Of a DNA stretch of 7,778 bases, positions 1 to 6,015 are shown in pieces. Each line of letters starts with the position of its first letter. The first letter of the stretch is position 1. A program made the position numbers and the translations under genes. The notes beneath the pieces are model-generated. The model did not search any database. It saw only the letters and a program-made list of their open reading frames with translations, and had not been told where the DNA came from. Source of the DNA: Micrococcales bacterium (GTDB taxonomy: Bacteria; Actinomycetota; Actinomycetes; Actinomycetales; Cellulomonadaceae); contig WRCL01000076.1 of NCBI GenBank assembly GCA_009783975.1, positions 1-7,778 of the forward strand, in the 5' to 3' direction.

Positions 1-130
1 ACAGACCTGGGGGCTGGAAATCGAGATGTGTCGATAGATGTGGTGCTGGGCACGATGTGGCACAATGGGAAGGGGCACATCTTCGCTGCGACCGACGGGC
101 GACAACGCACCATGCCGCCGCGGCATTCGA
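1..130. other. left-edge stretch, no confident gene
   Basis: Plus-strand frame 1 is open from the window edge to a TAG at 151-153 (50 codons). Its end contains a short HIFAATDGRQ-like stretch. Another plus frame is open over the same bases, so openness means little in this high-GC DNA. A fragment of a small toxin-like or phage-like protein is possible, but I cannot support a family. I see no tRNA, tmRNA or terminator here. The stretch does not resemble the 3' end of the S66 gene, so the repeats described below are not the edges of a simple tandem duplication of that gene. Confidence 0.2.
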
Positions 131-149
131 CCACGAAAGCTCTCAACCG

Positions 150-278
150 CTAGCGAAGTGACCTGAACCAGCAGCCAGCAGACCCGTCTTCGACCACCAC
201 GGTGGCGACGCGGCCGAACTCGGGAACGTTGTTGGTGACCGGGACCGCGCCGACCTGCCGGGCGTGGGCAACGATGAC
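150..278 (-). pseudogene. VapC-type PIN toxin C-terminal remnant, copy 1
   Basis: Read on the minus strand, this encodes a tail beginning IVAHARQVGA, followed by VTNNVPEFGRVA and VVVED, ending at TAG (150-152). In VapC (PIN-domain RNase) toxins the last third typically reads as an IAAHA helix, then a VTNN strand-loop, then REF.RV..L.VE.W. Only about the last 41 codons remain. There is no N-terminal PIN region with its first acidic residues, no start codon with a ribosome site, and no antitoxin gene beside it. This copy is more decayed than the one at 1425-1538: the usual Arg before Glu-Phe is Pro, the terminal Trp is Gly, and about 20 bp of CAGCAG-rich sequence has been inserted near the 3' end. 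It cannot be a working toxin. The family call rests on motif recognition, not on a search. Confidence 0.55.
186..276. repeat. direct repeat, left copy (vapC-derived)
   Basis: By eye this aligns without gaps to 1443-1533 with 11 mismatches in 91 bases, about 88% identity. Weaker similarity continues leftwards to about 131 (matching about 1406), interrupted by a 3-bp deletion and an insertion of about 20 bp in this copy. The two copies lie in the same orientation and bracket the S66 gene. Confidence 0.8.
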
Positions 279-289
279 GCCGGTCCCGG

Positions 290-318
290 GTTCTAACCGG
301 ACACCACTGCCATAGGAT
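290..318 (+). promoter_or_regulatory. candidate promoter of the S66 gene
   Basis: TAGGAT at 313-318 is a reasonable sigma-70-type -10 hexamer. It lies 13 bp before the AGGAGG ribosome site and so would give a very short leader. The -35 region near 290-296 (TTCTAA) is a poor match. A short dyad, GGTT-CT-AACC at 289-298, overlaps this -35 region and could be an operator, but it is too short to weigh much. Confidence 0.3.
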
Positions 319-331
319 GGGTCTGGCCTGG

Positions 332-337
332 AGGAGG
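332..337 (+). promoter_or_regulatory. ribosome binding site deciding the S66 start
   Basis: A perfect AGGAGG, 6 bp before the ATG at 344. The in-frame ATGs at 317 and 338 lie upstream of or directly against it, so neither is well placed for initiation. Confidence 0.8.
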
Positions 338-343
338 ATGGAC

Positions 344-1396
344 ATGCGTACGTTCCAGCCGACGACGCCAGTCAGGCGTGGGGACCGGGTGTCGGTGGTC
401 TCGCCGTCGGACGGGTTGCCGGGGTTGTTCCCGTGGGTCCAGGACCTGGGCCTGGAGAGGTTGCGGACCCGGTTCGGGCTCGAACCGGTGGAGTACCCGA
501 CCACCCGGACCATGGGGGCGTCGGTGGCTGACCGGGCCCGTGATGTCATGGCCGCGTTCGCCGACCCGACGACGAGCGCCGTGTTCACCTCGGTCGGTGG
601 CGACGACCAGGTGCACGTCGTCCAGCAGCTGGACCCCCAGGTGTTCCTCGACCACCCGAAACCGTTCTTCGGCTACTCCGACAACACCCACCTGCACAGC
701 TTCTTGTGGAACCTGGGTATCGCGTCGTACTACGCGATCGCGGTGATGGCCCAGCTGACACGGGCCGAGACGTTCGACGCCACGGCGTCGTCGCTGGAGC
801 GCGCCTTGTTCACCAGCGGCGAGGTCGAGATGGACGCGTCAGCGGTGTTCACCGACGCGCCCACCGACCCGTCCGGCGAGGTGCTGGACTGGGCTGACCG
901 GTCGTCGCTGGACCGGCCCCGCCTGGTCGAGCCTGCCGAACCGGTGGTCTGGGACGGCGACGGCGACGCCGCAGGTGTGCTGTGGGGCGGTTGCATGGAG
1001 TCCCTCGTGGTCCAGGCGGCCACCGGGATCGGCCTGCCTGATGGCGACGCGCTGGACCGAAGCGTCCTCATGGTCGAGTCCGCCGAGTCCCTGCCTCAAC
1101 CGTGGCTGGTCGACACCTTGTTCACCGCGTATGGCGAACGTGGCTGGTTCGACCGGTTCCAGGCTGTGCTCGTCGGCCGCCCCACCGCCTGGTCGTTCGA
1201 CCGCCGCAACGACGCACCCACCAGAGCCGGCTACCGGCAGACCCAGCGCGAGACGGTGCTCGCCGCTGTGCGCCGCTATCACCCGACGATCCCCGTGGTC
1301 CAGGGCCTGGACTTCGGCCACACCGACCCCCAGGTCGTCATGCCCCTGGGTCGACAGGTCCGCCTCGACTCTGGCCGCATCTGGCTCACCTACTGA
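344..1396 (+). CDS. S66 family LD-carboxypeptidase, MccF-like
   Basis: A 350-residue serine peptidase of family S66, cytoplasmic since no signal peptide is visible. The family includes LdcA, which removes the terminal D-Ala from muropeptide tetrapeptides in recycling, and MccF, which cleaves microcin C-type peptide-nucleotides for self-immunity. Visible motifs are VSPSDG near the N-terminus, TSVGGDD at about 82-88, FFGYSDNT at 108-115 with the nucleophile Ser112, GVLWGGCMES at 211-220, VESAE at 244-248 and GHTDP at 325-329. Glu245 and His326 are the likely triad partners, judged by family spacing. The GGDD and GYSD forms resemble MccF-like members more than LdcA. An ATG at 317 is in frame, but AGGAGG at 332-337 sits 6 bp before the ATG at 344, which decides the start. 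It is the only plus-strand gene here, convergent with the M23 gene and bracketed by vapC remnants, which suggests separate acquisition. The substrate is not determinable from sequence. Confidence 0.9.
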   Translation: MRTFQPTTPVRRGDRVSVVSPSDGLPGLFPWVQDLGLERLRTRFGLEPVEYPTTRTMGASVADRARDVMAAFADPTTSAVFTSVGGDDQVHVVQQLDPQVFLDHPKPFFGYSDNTHLHSFLWNLGIASYYAIAVMAQLTRAETFDATASSLERALFTSGEVEMDASAVFTDAPTDPSGEVLDWADRSSLDRPRLVEPAEPVVWDGDGDAAGVLWGGCMESLVVQAATGIGLPDGDALDRSVLMVESAESLPQPWLVDTLFTAYGERGWFDRFQAVLVGRPTAWSFDRRNDAPTRAGYRQTQRETVLAAVRRYHPTIPVVQGLDFGHTDPQVVMPLGRQVRLDSGRIWLTY

Positions 1397-1424
1397 CCGC
1401 ACGCACCACGACAGCTCTCGACCG

Positions 1425-1538
1425 CTACTGGCGACGTGACCAGTCTTCGACCACGAGGTTGGCGACGCGGCCGCACTCGCGGACGTTGTTGGTGACCAGG
1501 GCCGCACCGACCTGCCGGGCATGGGCAGCGATGGCCGC
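1425..1538 (-). pseudogene. VapC-type PIN toxin C-terminal remnant, copy 2
   Basis: The minus strand encodes 37 residues, AAIAAHARQVGAALVTNN followed by VRECGRVANLVVEDW and a short tail, ending at TAG (1425-1427). It is closer to a normal VapC C-terminus than copy 1: it keeps the Arg-Glu and the final Val-Glu-Asp-Trp, although Phe is replaced by Cys. The N-terminal two thirds of the PIN domain are absent. It begins immediately after the TGA stop of the M23 gene (1539-1541) and is in the same frame, so it has no start of its own and would be translated only by readthrough. No antitoxin is adjacent. Together with copy 1 it brackets the S66 gene. The family is assigned from motifs only. Confidence 0.6.
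1443..1533. repeat. direct repeat, right copy (vapC-derived)
   Basis: Partner of 186-276, same orientation, about 88% identical over 91 gapless bases. Similarity continues leftwards to about 1406, only some 10 bp past the stop codon of the S66 gene. The right-hand boundary falls just before the stop codon of the M23 gene. Confidence 0.8.
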
Positions 1539-2918
1539 TCACACGCCGAGGTAGGACGCAGGGTTGACGGTCTTGCCGGCGACGTAGACCTCGAAGTGCA
1601 GGTGGCAGGCGGTCGAGACACCTCCGGTGGTGCCGGCGTGGCCGATGACCTGGCCTGCGTCGACGTGCTGGCCCGGGCGGACCGACCAGCGGGTCAGGTG
1701 GCTGTAGCTGGACATCAGCGACGCGCCGTTGACCCAGCCGTGGTCGATCATCACCTGGTTGCCGAACCCGTTGCGGTACTTGGCCCACTGGACCGTGCCT
1801 GCGCGGCCGGCGTAGATGAGCTCGCCGCAGTACGAGCGCAGGTCGATACCAGCGTGCAGACGGTAGATCTTCAGCACCGGTTGCATCCGCATCCCGTACC
1901 GGCTGGTGACGACCATAGGACGGTGGACTGTCGGGTTGGCGAACACCGCGCCGGACGGGGCCTTTGGCTGGGGGGCCGCCCGTGGCGACGACGGTTGGGC
2001 CGGTGCCGGGGCAGGTGGACGGGCCCGCTGCTGCTCGATGATCGCAGCGAGCTCGGCAGACAGCTGGGCAGCCGAAGCGTCCGCGGCGGCGAGCTGGGCT
2101 TCGACGTCGGCGCGCTGGTCTTCCAGCGACTGTTGCTGCACCTCGACCTGGGCGGTGAGCTGGGCGAGGGCGGCACGTGCGGTTTCGGCCTCAGCCTGGG
2201 CGCTGGCCGCGACGGCAGCGGCACTGTCGGCCGTTGCTTTGAGCTCGGCGATCTTCGTCTCCACCGCGGCAAGGCGGTTGGCCGCGGCCTGGTTGCCCGC
2301 GTTCAACCCGTCGAGCTGGTTGAGGGTGCGGGTCTGGACGTCCAGGGCTGTGGACGTCTGGGCGTACCCGGCGACGAAGTCTTCGGCGCTGGTGGCGTTG
2401 AGCAGCACCGTGAGCTCGGCGAGGTCCGAGCCGCCCTGGTCGGCGGCCCGGGCCATCCGCACGACCGCCGCACGGATCTGCGCAGCCTGGGCGGTGTCGT
2501 TGGCGATCGTCGTCGTCAGTGACGTCTGCTGCCGGCGGGCACCAGTGAGGCGGGCGGCGGCCAGGTCGGCCTCGCGTTGGGTCCGCGCCGCCTCAGCGGC
2601 CGCGGCGGCCACTGCTGCCTCGGCGGCCGGCAGCTGGCCGCGCAGCTCGACCAGCTGCTGGCCGGTCGCCGCGACCTGGCCCTGCAGACCCTCGAGAGAC
2701 GCGGCGAGCTCGGCCTGGCGGGCACGGGCCGAGTCCAGCTGGGACTGGGTGGTGTCGCGACGGTTGTCCAGGTCGTCGGCGCGGGCCGCGACGGTCGCGC
2801 CCTGCCAGCAGACCGACCCGGCGACGACAGCGACGAGCAGGACCACGACAGATGCTGTGCGGCGCACCCAGACCACGGCGCTGCCGTGCCCAGGCGGACC
2901 GGAGGAGAAGCTGGCCAT
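1539..2918 (-). CDS. coiled-coil M23 peptidoglycan endopeptidase, probable FtsEX partner
   Basis: A 459-residue exported or membrane-anchored zinc endopeptidase. Residues 21-39 form a hydrophobic segment followed by AARA-DD, a possible signal peptidase site near 47. Residues about 48-299 are Ala/Gln/Glu/Leu-rich coiled coil, 300-322 a Pro/Ala linker, and about 325-459 the M23 (LytM/peptidase) domain. Zinc ligands appear intact: HAGID gives His355 and Asp359, and HLHFEV gives His439 and His441; SYSHL supplies His407. M23 enzymes cut cross-bridge or stem-peptide bonds in peptidoglycan. The design, coiled coil plus hydrolase next to ftsX, matches EnvC, PcsB and RipC, the FtsX-activated hydrolase systems, but unlike E. 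coli EnvC this domain should itself be catalytic. An upstream extension to 3014 is open, but the ATG at 2918 has AAAGGTG 8 bp before it and lies 5 bp after the ftsX stop, so it is preferred. Probably translationally coupled to ftsX. Confidence 0.92.
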   Translation of the reverse strand: MASFSSGPPGHGSAVVWVRRTASVVVLLVAVVAGSVCWQGATVAARADDLDNRRDTTQSQLDSARARQAELAASLEGLQGQVAATGQQLVELRGQLPAAEAAVAAAAAEAARTQREADLAAARLTGARRQQTSLTTTIANDTAQAAQIRAAVVRMARAADQGGSDLAELTVLLNATSAEDFVAGYAQTSTALDVQTRTLNQLDGLNAGNQAAANRLAAVETKIAELKATADSAAAVAASAQAEAETARAALAQLTAQVEVQQQSLEDQRADVEAQLAAADASAAQLSAELAAIIEQQRARPPAPAPAQPSSPRAAPQPKAPSGAVFANPTVHRPMVVTSRYGMRMQPVLKIYRLHAGIDLRSYCGELIYAGRAGTVQWAKYRNGFGNQVMIDHGWVNGASLMSSYSHLTRWSVRPGQHVDAGQVIGHAGTTGGVSTACHLHFEVYVAGKTVNPASYLGV

Positions 2919-2923
2919 GCGAC

Positions 2924-3838
2924 TCACACCTTTGTGTATCGGTTGAGGTTGAACAATGACGACACGACAGCCAGGACCACCGCCCCGCCCACAAGCAGCG
3001 GAGCGATCGCCCACACATCAGCTGTGGTGATGAACTGCACAGAGTTGACGTTCCTGGCCAACCAGCCGGTGACGACCTTGCGCACCCCCAGCCACAGCAC
3101 ACCGACCGAAAGCACTGCCCCAACGGTCGCGGCAAGGGCTCCTTCGAGCAAGAACGGCGCCTGAACGAGCCAGTTCGACGCACCGACCAGGCGCATGATG
3201 CCGATCTCTCGGCGCCGGAACAACAACGACAACCGGATCGTCGTGGCGATGAGCAGCCCTGCTGCGACAAGCATGAGGATGGCGAACCCGAAGGTCAGCC
3301 ACTTTGCCTTGTCCAAGGTGTCGTACACAGACTTGAGCTTGTCACGGTAGTCCTCGACCCGTTCGACCCCAGGACGGCCGGTGACGACGTCGGCGACCGC
3401 TTCGTACTGCTGGGGGTCGGCCAGCTTGATGCGGTAGGTGGAGAACCAGTCGTCGGCGGTGATCTGCGACGCCCAGGCCTCGTCGCCGAACCGGGCCTGG
3501 AACGACGCGAACGCCTCAGCCTGCGACTCGAAGTACACCTCTTTGACCAGTGGGGCGACCTCAGGTGCTCCAAGCGCCGCAAGGATGTCGGCTTTTTGCT
3601 CCTCGGTCACCGGACCAGCCGCGCACGTGGGTTCCAACGAGTCGACCGGGCACAAGAATATTGTGATCTCGATCCGGCCGTACCAGTCTTTTTCTATCTG
3701 CCGCACCTCGGCCCGCATGAGCAGCGCGGTGCCGACGAACGTCAGCGAGAAAAACGTCACGATGATCACAGAGATCGTCATCGAGATGTTCCGGCGCAGG
3801 CCGACACCCATCTCGGAGATGATGTACCGCAGGCGCAT
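2924..3838 (-). CDS. ftsX: cell division protein FtsX
   Basis: The membrane subunit of the FtsEX complex, 304 residues, a usual FtsX length. It has four membrane segments at about 18-41, 178-203, 230-253 and 274-296, with a large extracytoplasmic domain (about 45-175) between the first two. That domain carries two cysteines (LCPVDSLEPTC, about 63-72) that could form a disulfide. The cytoplasmic loop after the second helix has the conserved RRREIGIMRLVGAS. FtsX has a permease-like fold but transports nothing known; it passes the FtsE ATPase cycle to a periplasmic hydrolase at the septum. A GTG at 3845-3847 overlaps the ftsE stop as GTGA and is an alternative start. I prefer the ATG at 3836-3838 because it gives the family-typical MRLRYIISE N-terminus and has GGTGAG at 3842-3847 as ribosome site. 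The hydrolase gene follows 5 bp downstream. Confidence 0.96.
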   Translation of the reverse strand: MRLRYIISEMGVGLRRNISMTISVIIVTFFSLTFVGTALLMRAEVRQIEKDWYGRIEITIFLCPVDSLEPTCAAGPVTEEQKADILAALGAPEVAPLVKEVYFESQAEAFASFQARFGDEAWASQITADDWFSTYRIKLADPQQYEAVADVVTGRPGVERVEDYRDKLKSVYDTLDKAKWLTFGFAILMLVAAGLLIATTIRLSLLFRRREIGIMRLVGASNWLVQAPFLLEGALAATVGAVLSVGVLWLGVRKVVTGWLARNVNSVQFITTADVWAIAPLLVGGAVVLAVVSSLFNLNRYTKV

Positions 3839-3843
3839 TGGGC

Positions 3844-4533
3844 TCACCGGTCCGATCCGTAGACGCCGTGCGCCTGGTCACGGACCATCGCTCCTGCTTC
3901 GAGCTCGACGACGCGGCGGCGCATCTGGTCGACGATCTCGTCGTCGTGGGTGGCCATGACCACGGTGGTCCCGGTCCGGTTGATCCGGTCCAGCAACCGC
4001 ATGATCCCCAGCGACGTGCTCGGGTCAAGGTTCCCCGTCGGCTCGTCGGCGAGCAAGATCGCCGGGCGGTTGACGAACGCCCGGGCGATGGCCACACGCT
4101 GCTGCTCACCACCGGACAGCTCGTGCGGGCGGCGTTTTTCCTTGCCCGCCAGCCCGACCATCTCCAGCACGTCAGGCACCGCAGCGAGGATGTGGTGGCG
4201 CGGCTTGCCGATGACCTGCAGGGCGAACGCGACGTTCTCGAACACCGTCTTGTTCTCCAGCAGGCGGAAGTCCTGGAAGACGACGCCGATCTTGCGGCGC
4301 ATCTTCGGCACCCGCCACCCCGGCAGGCTGCCCATCTCACGGCCGGCGACCAGGACCTTGCCCGCGCTGGCCCGCTCTTCGCGCACGACGAGGCGCAAGA
4401 ACGTGGACTTGCCCGACCCCGACGCGCCGACGAGGAACACGAACTCGCCCCGGTCGACGTCCAGCGTCACATCGTCCAGCGCGGGGCGGGCACCGCGCGC
4501 GTAGACCTTGGTGACGTTCTCGAACCGGATCAC
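3844..4533 (-). CDS. ftsE: cell division ATP-binding protein FtsE
   Basis: The cytoplasmic ABC-type ATPase that pairs with FtsX; 229 residues, normal for the family. All nucleotide-binding motifs are present: Walker [10 protein letters not shown] (36-44), Q-loop FQDF (86-89), signature LSGGEQQR (139-146), Walker [13 protein letters not shown] (159-170) and H-loop His196 in MATHD. The N-terminal [11 protein letters not shown] is typical of FtsE. Translation starts at a GTG (4531-4533) with GTGAGG at 4538-4543 as ribosome site. The stop lies 5 bp ahead of the preferred ftsX start and would overlap the alternative GTG start by 4 bases, so the two genes are certainly cotranscribed and probably coupled. 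Upstream, 315 bp separates it from prfB, with an inverted-repeat element between them, so transcription may start separately in that gap. Confidence 0.97.
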   Translation of the reverse strand: MIRFENVTKVYARGARPALDDVTLDVDRGEFVFLVGASGSGKSTFLRLVVREERASAGKVLVAGREMGSLPGWRVPKMRRKIGVVFQDFRLLENKTVFENVAFALQVIGKPRHHILAAVPDVLEMVGLAGKEKRRPHELSGGEQQRVAIARAFVNRPAILLADEPTGNLDPSTSLGIMRLLDRINRTGTTVVMATHDDEIVDQMRRRVVELEAGAMVRDQAHGVYGSDR

Positions 4534-4640
4534 GGAGCCTCACGCAGGTTGTCGGAACATACGGCGGCGCACTCAGGGCGTACGCGTTATCGAGGCTACG
4601 CACTATCGCCGCGACCACCACTTCGGACACGCCCAGAACA

Positions 4641-4670
4641 CCTATTGGCGTGCATTGTGGTAAATGTCAG
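4641..4670 (-). promoter_or_regulatory. weak candidate promoter for ftsEX-M23
   Basis: On the minus strand CTGACA (4665-4670) and AATAGG (4641-4646) are separated by 18 bp in the locally least GC-rich part of the gap. The -35 matches TTGACA in five of six positions, but the -10 is poor. It lies about 108 bp upstream of the ftsE GTG. The rest of 4534-4690 shows no gene that I can support. Confidence 0.2.
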
Positions 4671-4692
4671 GTATGCCCGCTACGTTCCGGTT

Positions 4693-4849
4693 AGGGCTCG
4701 CCGATCAACAACCTGGTCATGTGCGCAGCCCGGGTGTGCAGCGCAAGGCGGCTGACCGCTGGACGGCTGGAGGTCTTTCGAGGGAGGCCAACGCAGCGAT
4801 GTGCGTGCCCGGGCTGCGCACATGACCAGGTTGTTGATCGGCGAGCCCT
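4693..4849 (-). terminator. possible long hairpin at the prfB 3' end
   Basis: In the minus-strand transcript the two arms could fold into a 42-bp perfect duplex starting within the prfB stop codon. It could end or attenuate transcription into ftsE, or serve as a double-strand RNase site. It lacks a U-tract and its loop of about 61 nt is far longer than in intrinsic terminators, so a terminator role is only a possibility. Confidence 0.25.
4694..4848. mobile_element. 155-bp MITE-like element with 41-bp perfect terminal inverted repeats
   Basis: Bases 4694-4734 are the exact reverse complement of 4808-4848: 41 bp without a mismatch, the arms starting GGGCTCGCCGATCAACAACC. Inward, three G-T juxtapositions and three more pairs follow (4735-4740 with 4802-4807), leaving about 61 bp of unpaired centre. 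TTA lies directly outside each end (4691-4693 and 4849-4851), as a 3-bp target duplication would. There is no transposase gene inside, so it fits a non-autonomous MITE. A TNA-type 3-bp target and GGG-type ends recall some IS5-family groups (IS1031/IS427), but that is an inference. The right-hand TTA read on the minus strand is the TAA stop of prfB, so the element lies in the prfB 3' leader-out and ahead of ftsE. The alternative is a resident hairpin acting in RNA as terminator or processing site. Confidence 0.6.
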
Positions 4850-5967
4850 TAGGCGTCGTCTGGCGCAGAGCGCCGCCAGCGGACACCGGCTGCGATGAAG
4901 CCGTCCAGGTCACCGTCGAAGACCGCTGCGGTGTTTCCGACCTCGTGCTCGGTGCGCAGGTCTTTGACCATCTGGTACGGGTGCAGGACGTACGAGCGCA
5001 TCTGGTCGCCCCAGCTGGCTTTGATGTCGCCGGCGAGCTCCTTTTTCTTCGCGGCTTCTTCTTCCTGGCGCAGCAGCAGCAGACGTGACTGCAGCACACG
5101 CATCGCCGCAGCCCGGTTCTGGATCTGCGACTTCTCGTCCTGCATCGACACGACGATCCCCGTGGGCAGGTGGGTCATCCGCACCGCTGAGTCGGTGGTG
5201 TTGACCGACTGGCCGCCAGGGCCTGAGGACCGGAACACGTCGACCTTGACATCAGCATCGGGCACGTCGATGTGGTCGGTCTGCTCGATGAGCGGCAGGA
5301 CGCGGACCTCTGCGAACGACGTCTGGCGCCGCCCCTGGTTGTCGAACGGAGAGATCCGTACCAGCCGGTGGGTGCCGGCCTCGACCGACAGGTTCCCGTA
5401 CGCGTAGGGGACCTTGACCTCGAAGGTCGCCGACTTCACCCCGGCTTCCTCGGCGTAGGAGGTGTCCAGGACCTTCGTGGGGTAGCCGTGGCGCTCGGCC
5501 CAACGCAGGTACATCCGCAAGAGCATGTGCGCGAAGTCTGCGGCGTCGACCCCGCCAGCCCCAGAACGGATCGTCACGACCGCCTCACGGGCGTCGTACT
5601 CGCCGGAGAGCAACGTGCGCACCTCCAGCGCGTCGAGGTCCTTGCGGATCGCGACGAGCTCAGCGTCGGCCTCAGCGGTGACCTCGGCGTCGTCTGCCTC
5701 GGCGGCCAGGTCCCACAGTGCGTGCAGGTCGTCGATACGCCCGCCCAGCACTGTGACCCTGTCGAGCTCTGCCTGGGTCGCCGACAAGGTCGAAGTCACC
5801 TTCTGGGCGTGCTCAGGGTCGTCCCACAGGTCGGGTGCGGCGGCAGCAGCAGACAGCTCAGCGATCTTGGCCTGGAGCCTGGCGGGGTCGCTCACGGCTT
5901 CGATCGACGCCAGCGTCGTGCGCAACGCCTTGATCTCGGCGGGGAAGTCGGTGGTGGCCACGACCAT
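4849..5967 (-). CDS. prfB: peptide chain release factor 2 (RF2)
   Basis: Class I release factor that reads UAA and UGA in the ribosomal A site and triggers peptidyl-tRNA hydrolysis; 372 residues, normal length. The codon-recognition tripeptide SPF is at 206-208, in RISPFDNQG, and distinguishes RF2 from RF1 (PxT). The catalytic GGQ is at 251-253 in [11 protein letters not shown]. The N-terminal helical domain includes [11 protein letters not shown] (45-55). This region is one continuous frame with no internal UGA, so the programmed +1 frameshift that autoregulates RF2 in E. coli and many other bacteria is absent. The start is the ATG at 5965-5967; its ribosome site is weak (AGGA about 12 bp upstream), but no better start is visible. 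The gene ends in TAA exactly at the border of the inverted-repeat element. It follows the M15 gene by 48 bp on the same strand and may share its transcript. Confidence 0.97.
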   Translation of the reverse strand: MVVATTDFPAEIKALRTTLASIEAVSDPARLQAKIAELSAAAAAPDLWDDPEHAQKVTSTLSATQAELDRVTVLGGRIDDLHALWDLAAEADDAEVTAEADAELVAIRKDLDALEVRTLLSGEYDAREAVVTIRSGAGGVDAADFAHMLLRMYLRWAERHGYPTKVLDTSYAEEAGVKSATFEVKVPYAYGNLSVEAGTHRLVRISPFDNQGRRQTSFAEVRVLPLIEQTDHIDVPDADVKVDVFRSSGPGGQSVNTTDSAVRMTHLPTGIVVSMQDEKSQIQNRAAAMRVLQSRLLLLRQEEEAAKKKELAGDIKASWGDQMRSYVLHPYQMVKDLRTEHEVGNTAAVFDGDLDGFIAAGVRWRRSAPDDA

Positions 5968-6015
5968 CCAGACTACCGGTCCTGCGGCGCCGACGACGCC
6001 TGGCCACCCCAGCGG

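Noticed and set aside
1..130. tmRNA or tRNA at the left edge, expected from the usual smpB-ssrA neighbourhood
   Set aside because: No tag-peptide frame, T-loop (GGTTCGA-type) or CCA-ending acceptor stem is visible on either strand.
186..1533. Direct repeats as attL/attR of a site-specific cassette
   Set aside because: The copies differ at 11 of 91 positions and encode a protein tail, no integrase is present, and no short identical core stands out.
1397..1538. Bidirectional terminator between the convergent S66 and M23 genes
   Set aside because: Only 4-bp dyads such as CCGC-ACTC-GCGG are present; the space is taken up by the vapC remnant.
1521..2946. Long plus-strand open frames opposite the M23 gene
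   Set aside because: The Ala-rich coiled coil on the minus strand leaves the opposite frames open; their repetitive Ser/Ala/Trp or Gly/Arg composition and lack of motifs mark them as shadows.
3838..4755. Plus-strand open frame of 305 codons opposite ftsE that runs into the inverted repeat
   Set aside because: Antisense to a motif-complete ABC ATPase; no domain and no convincing ribosome site.
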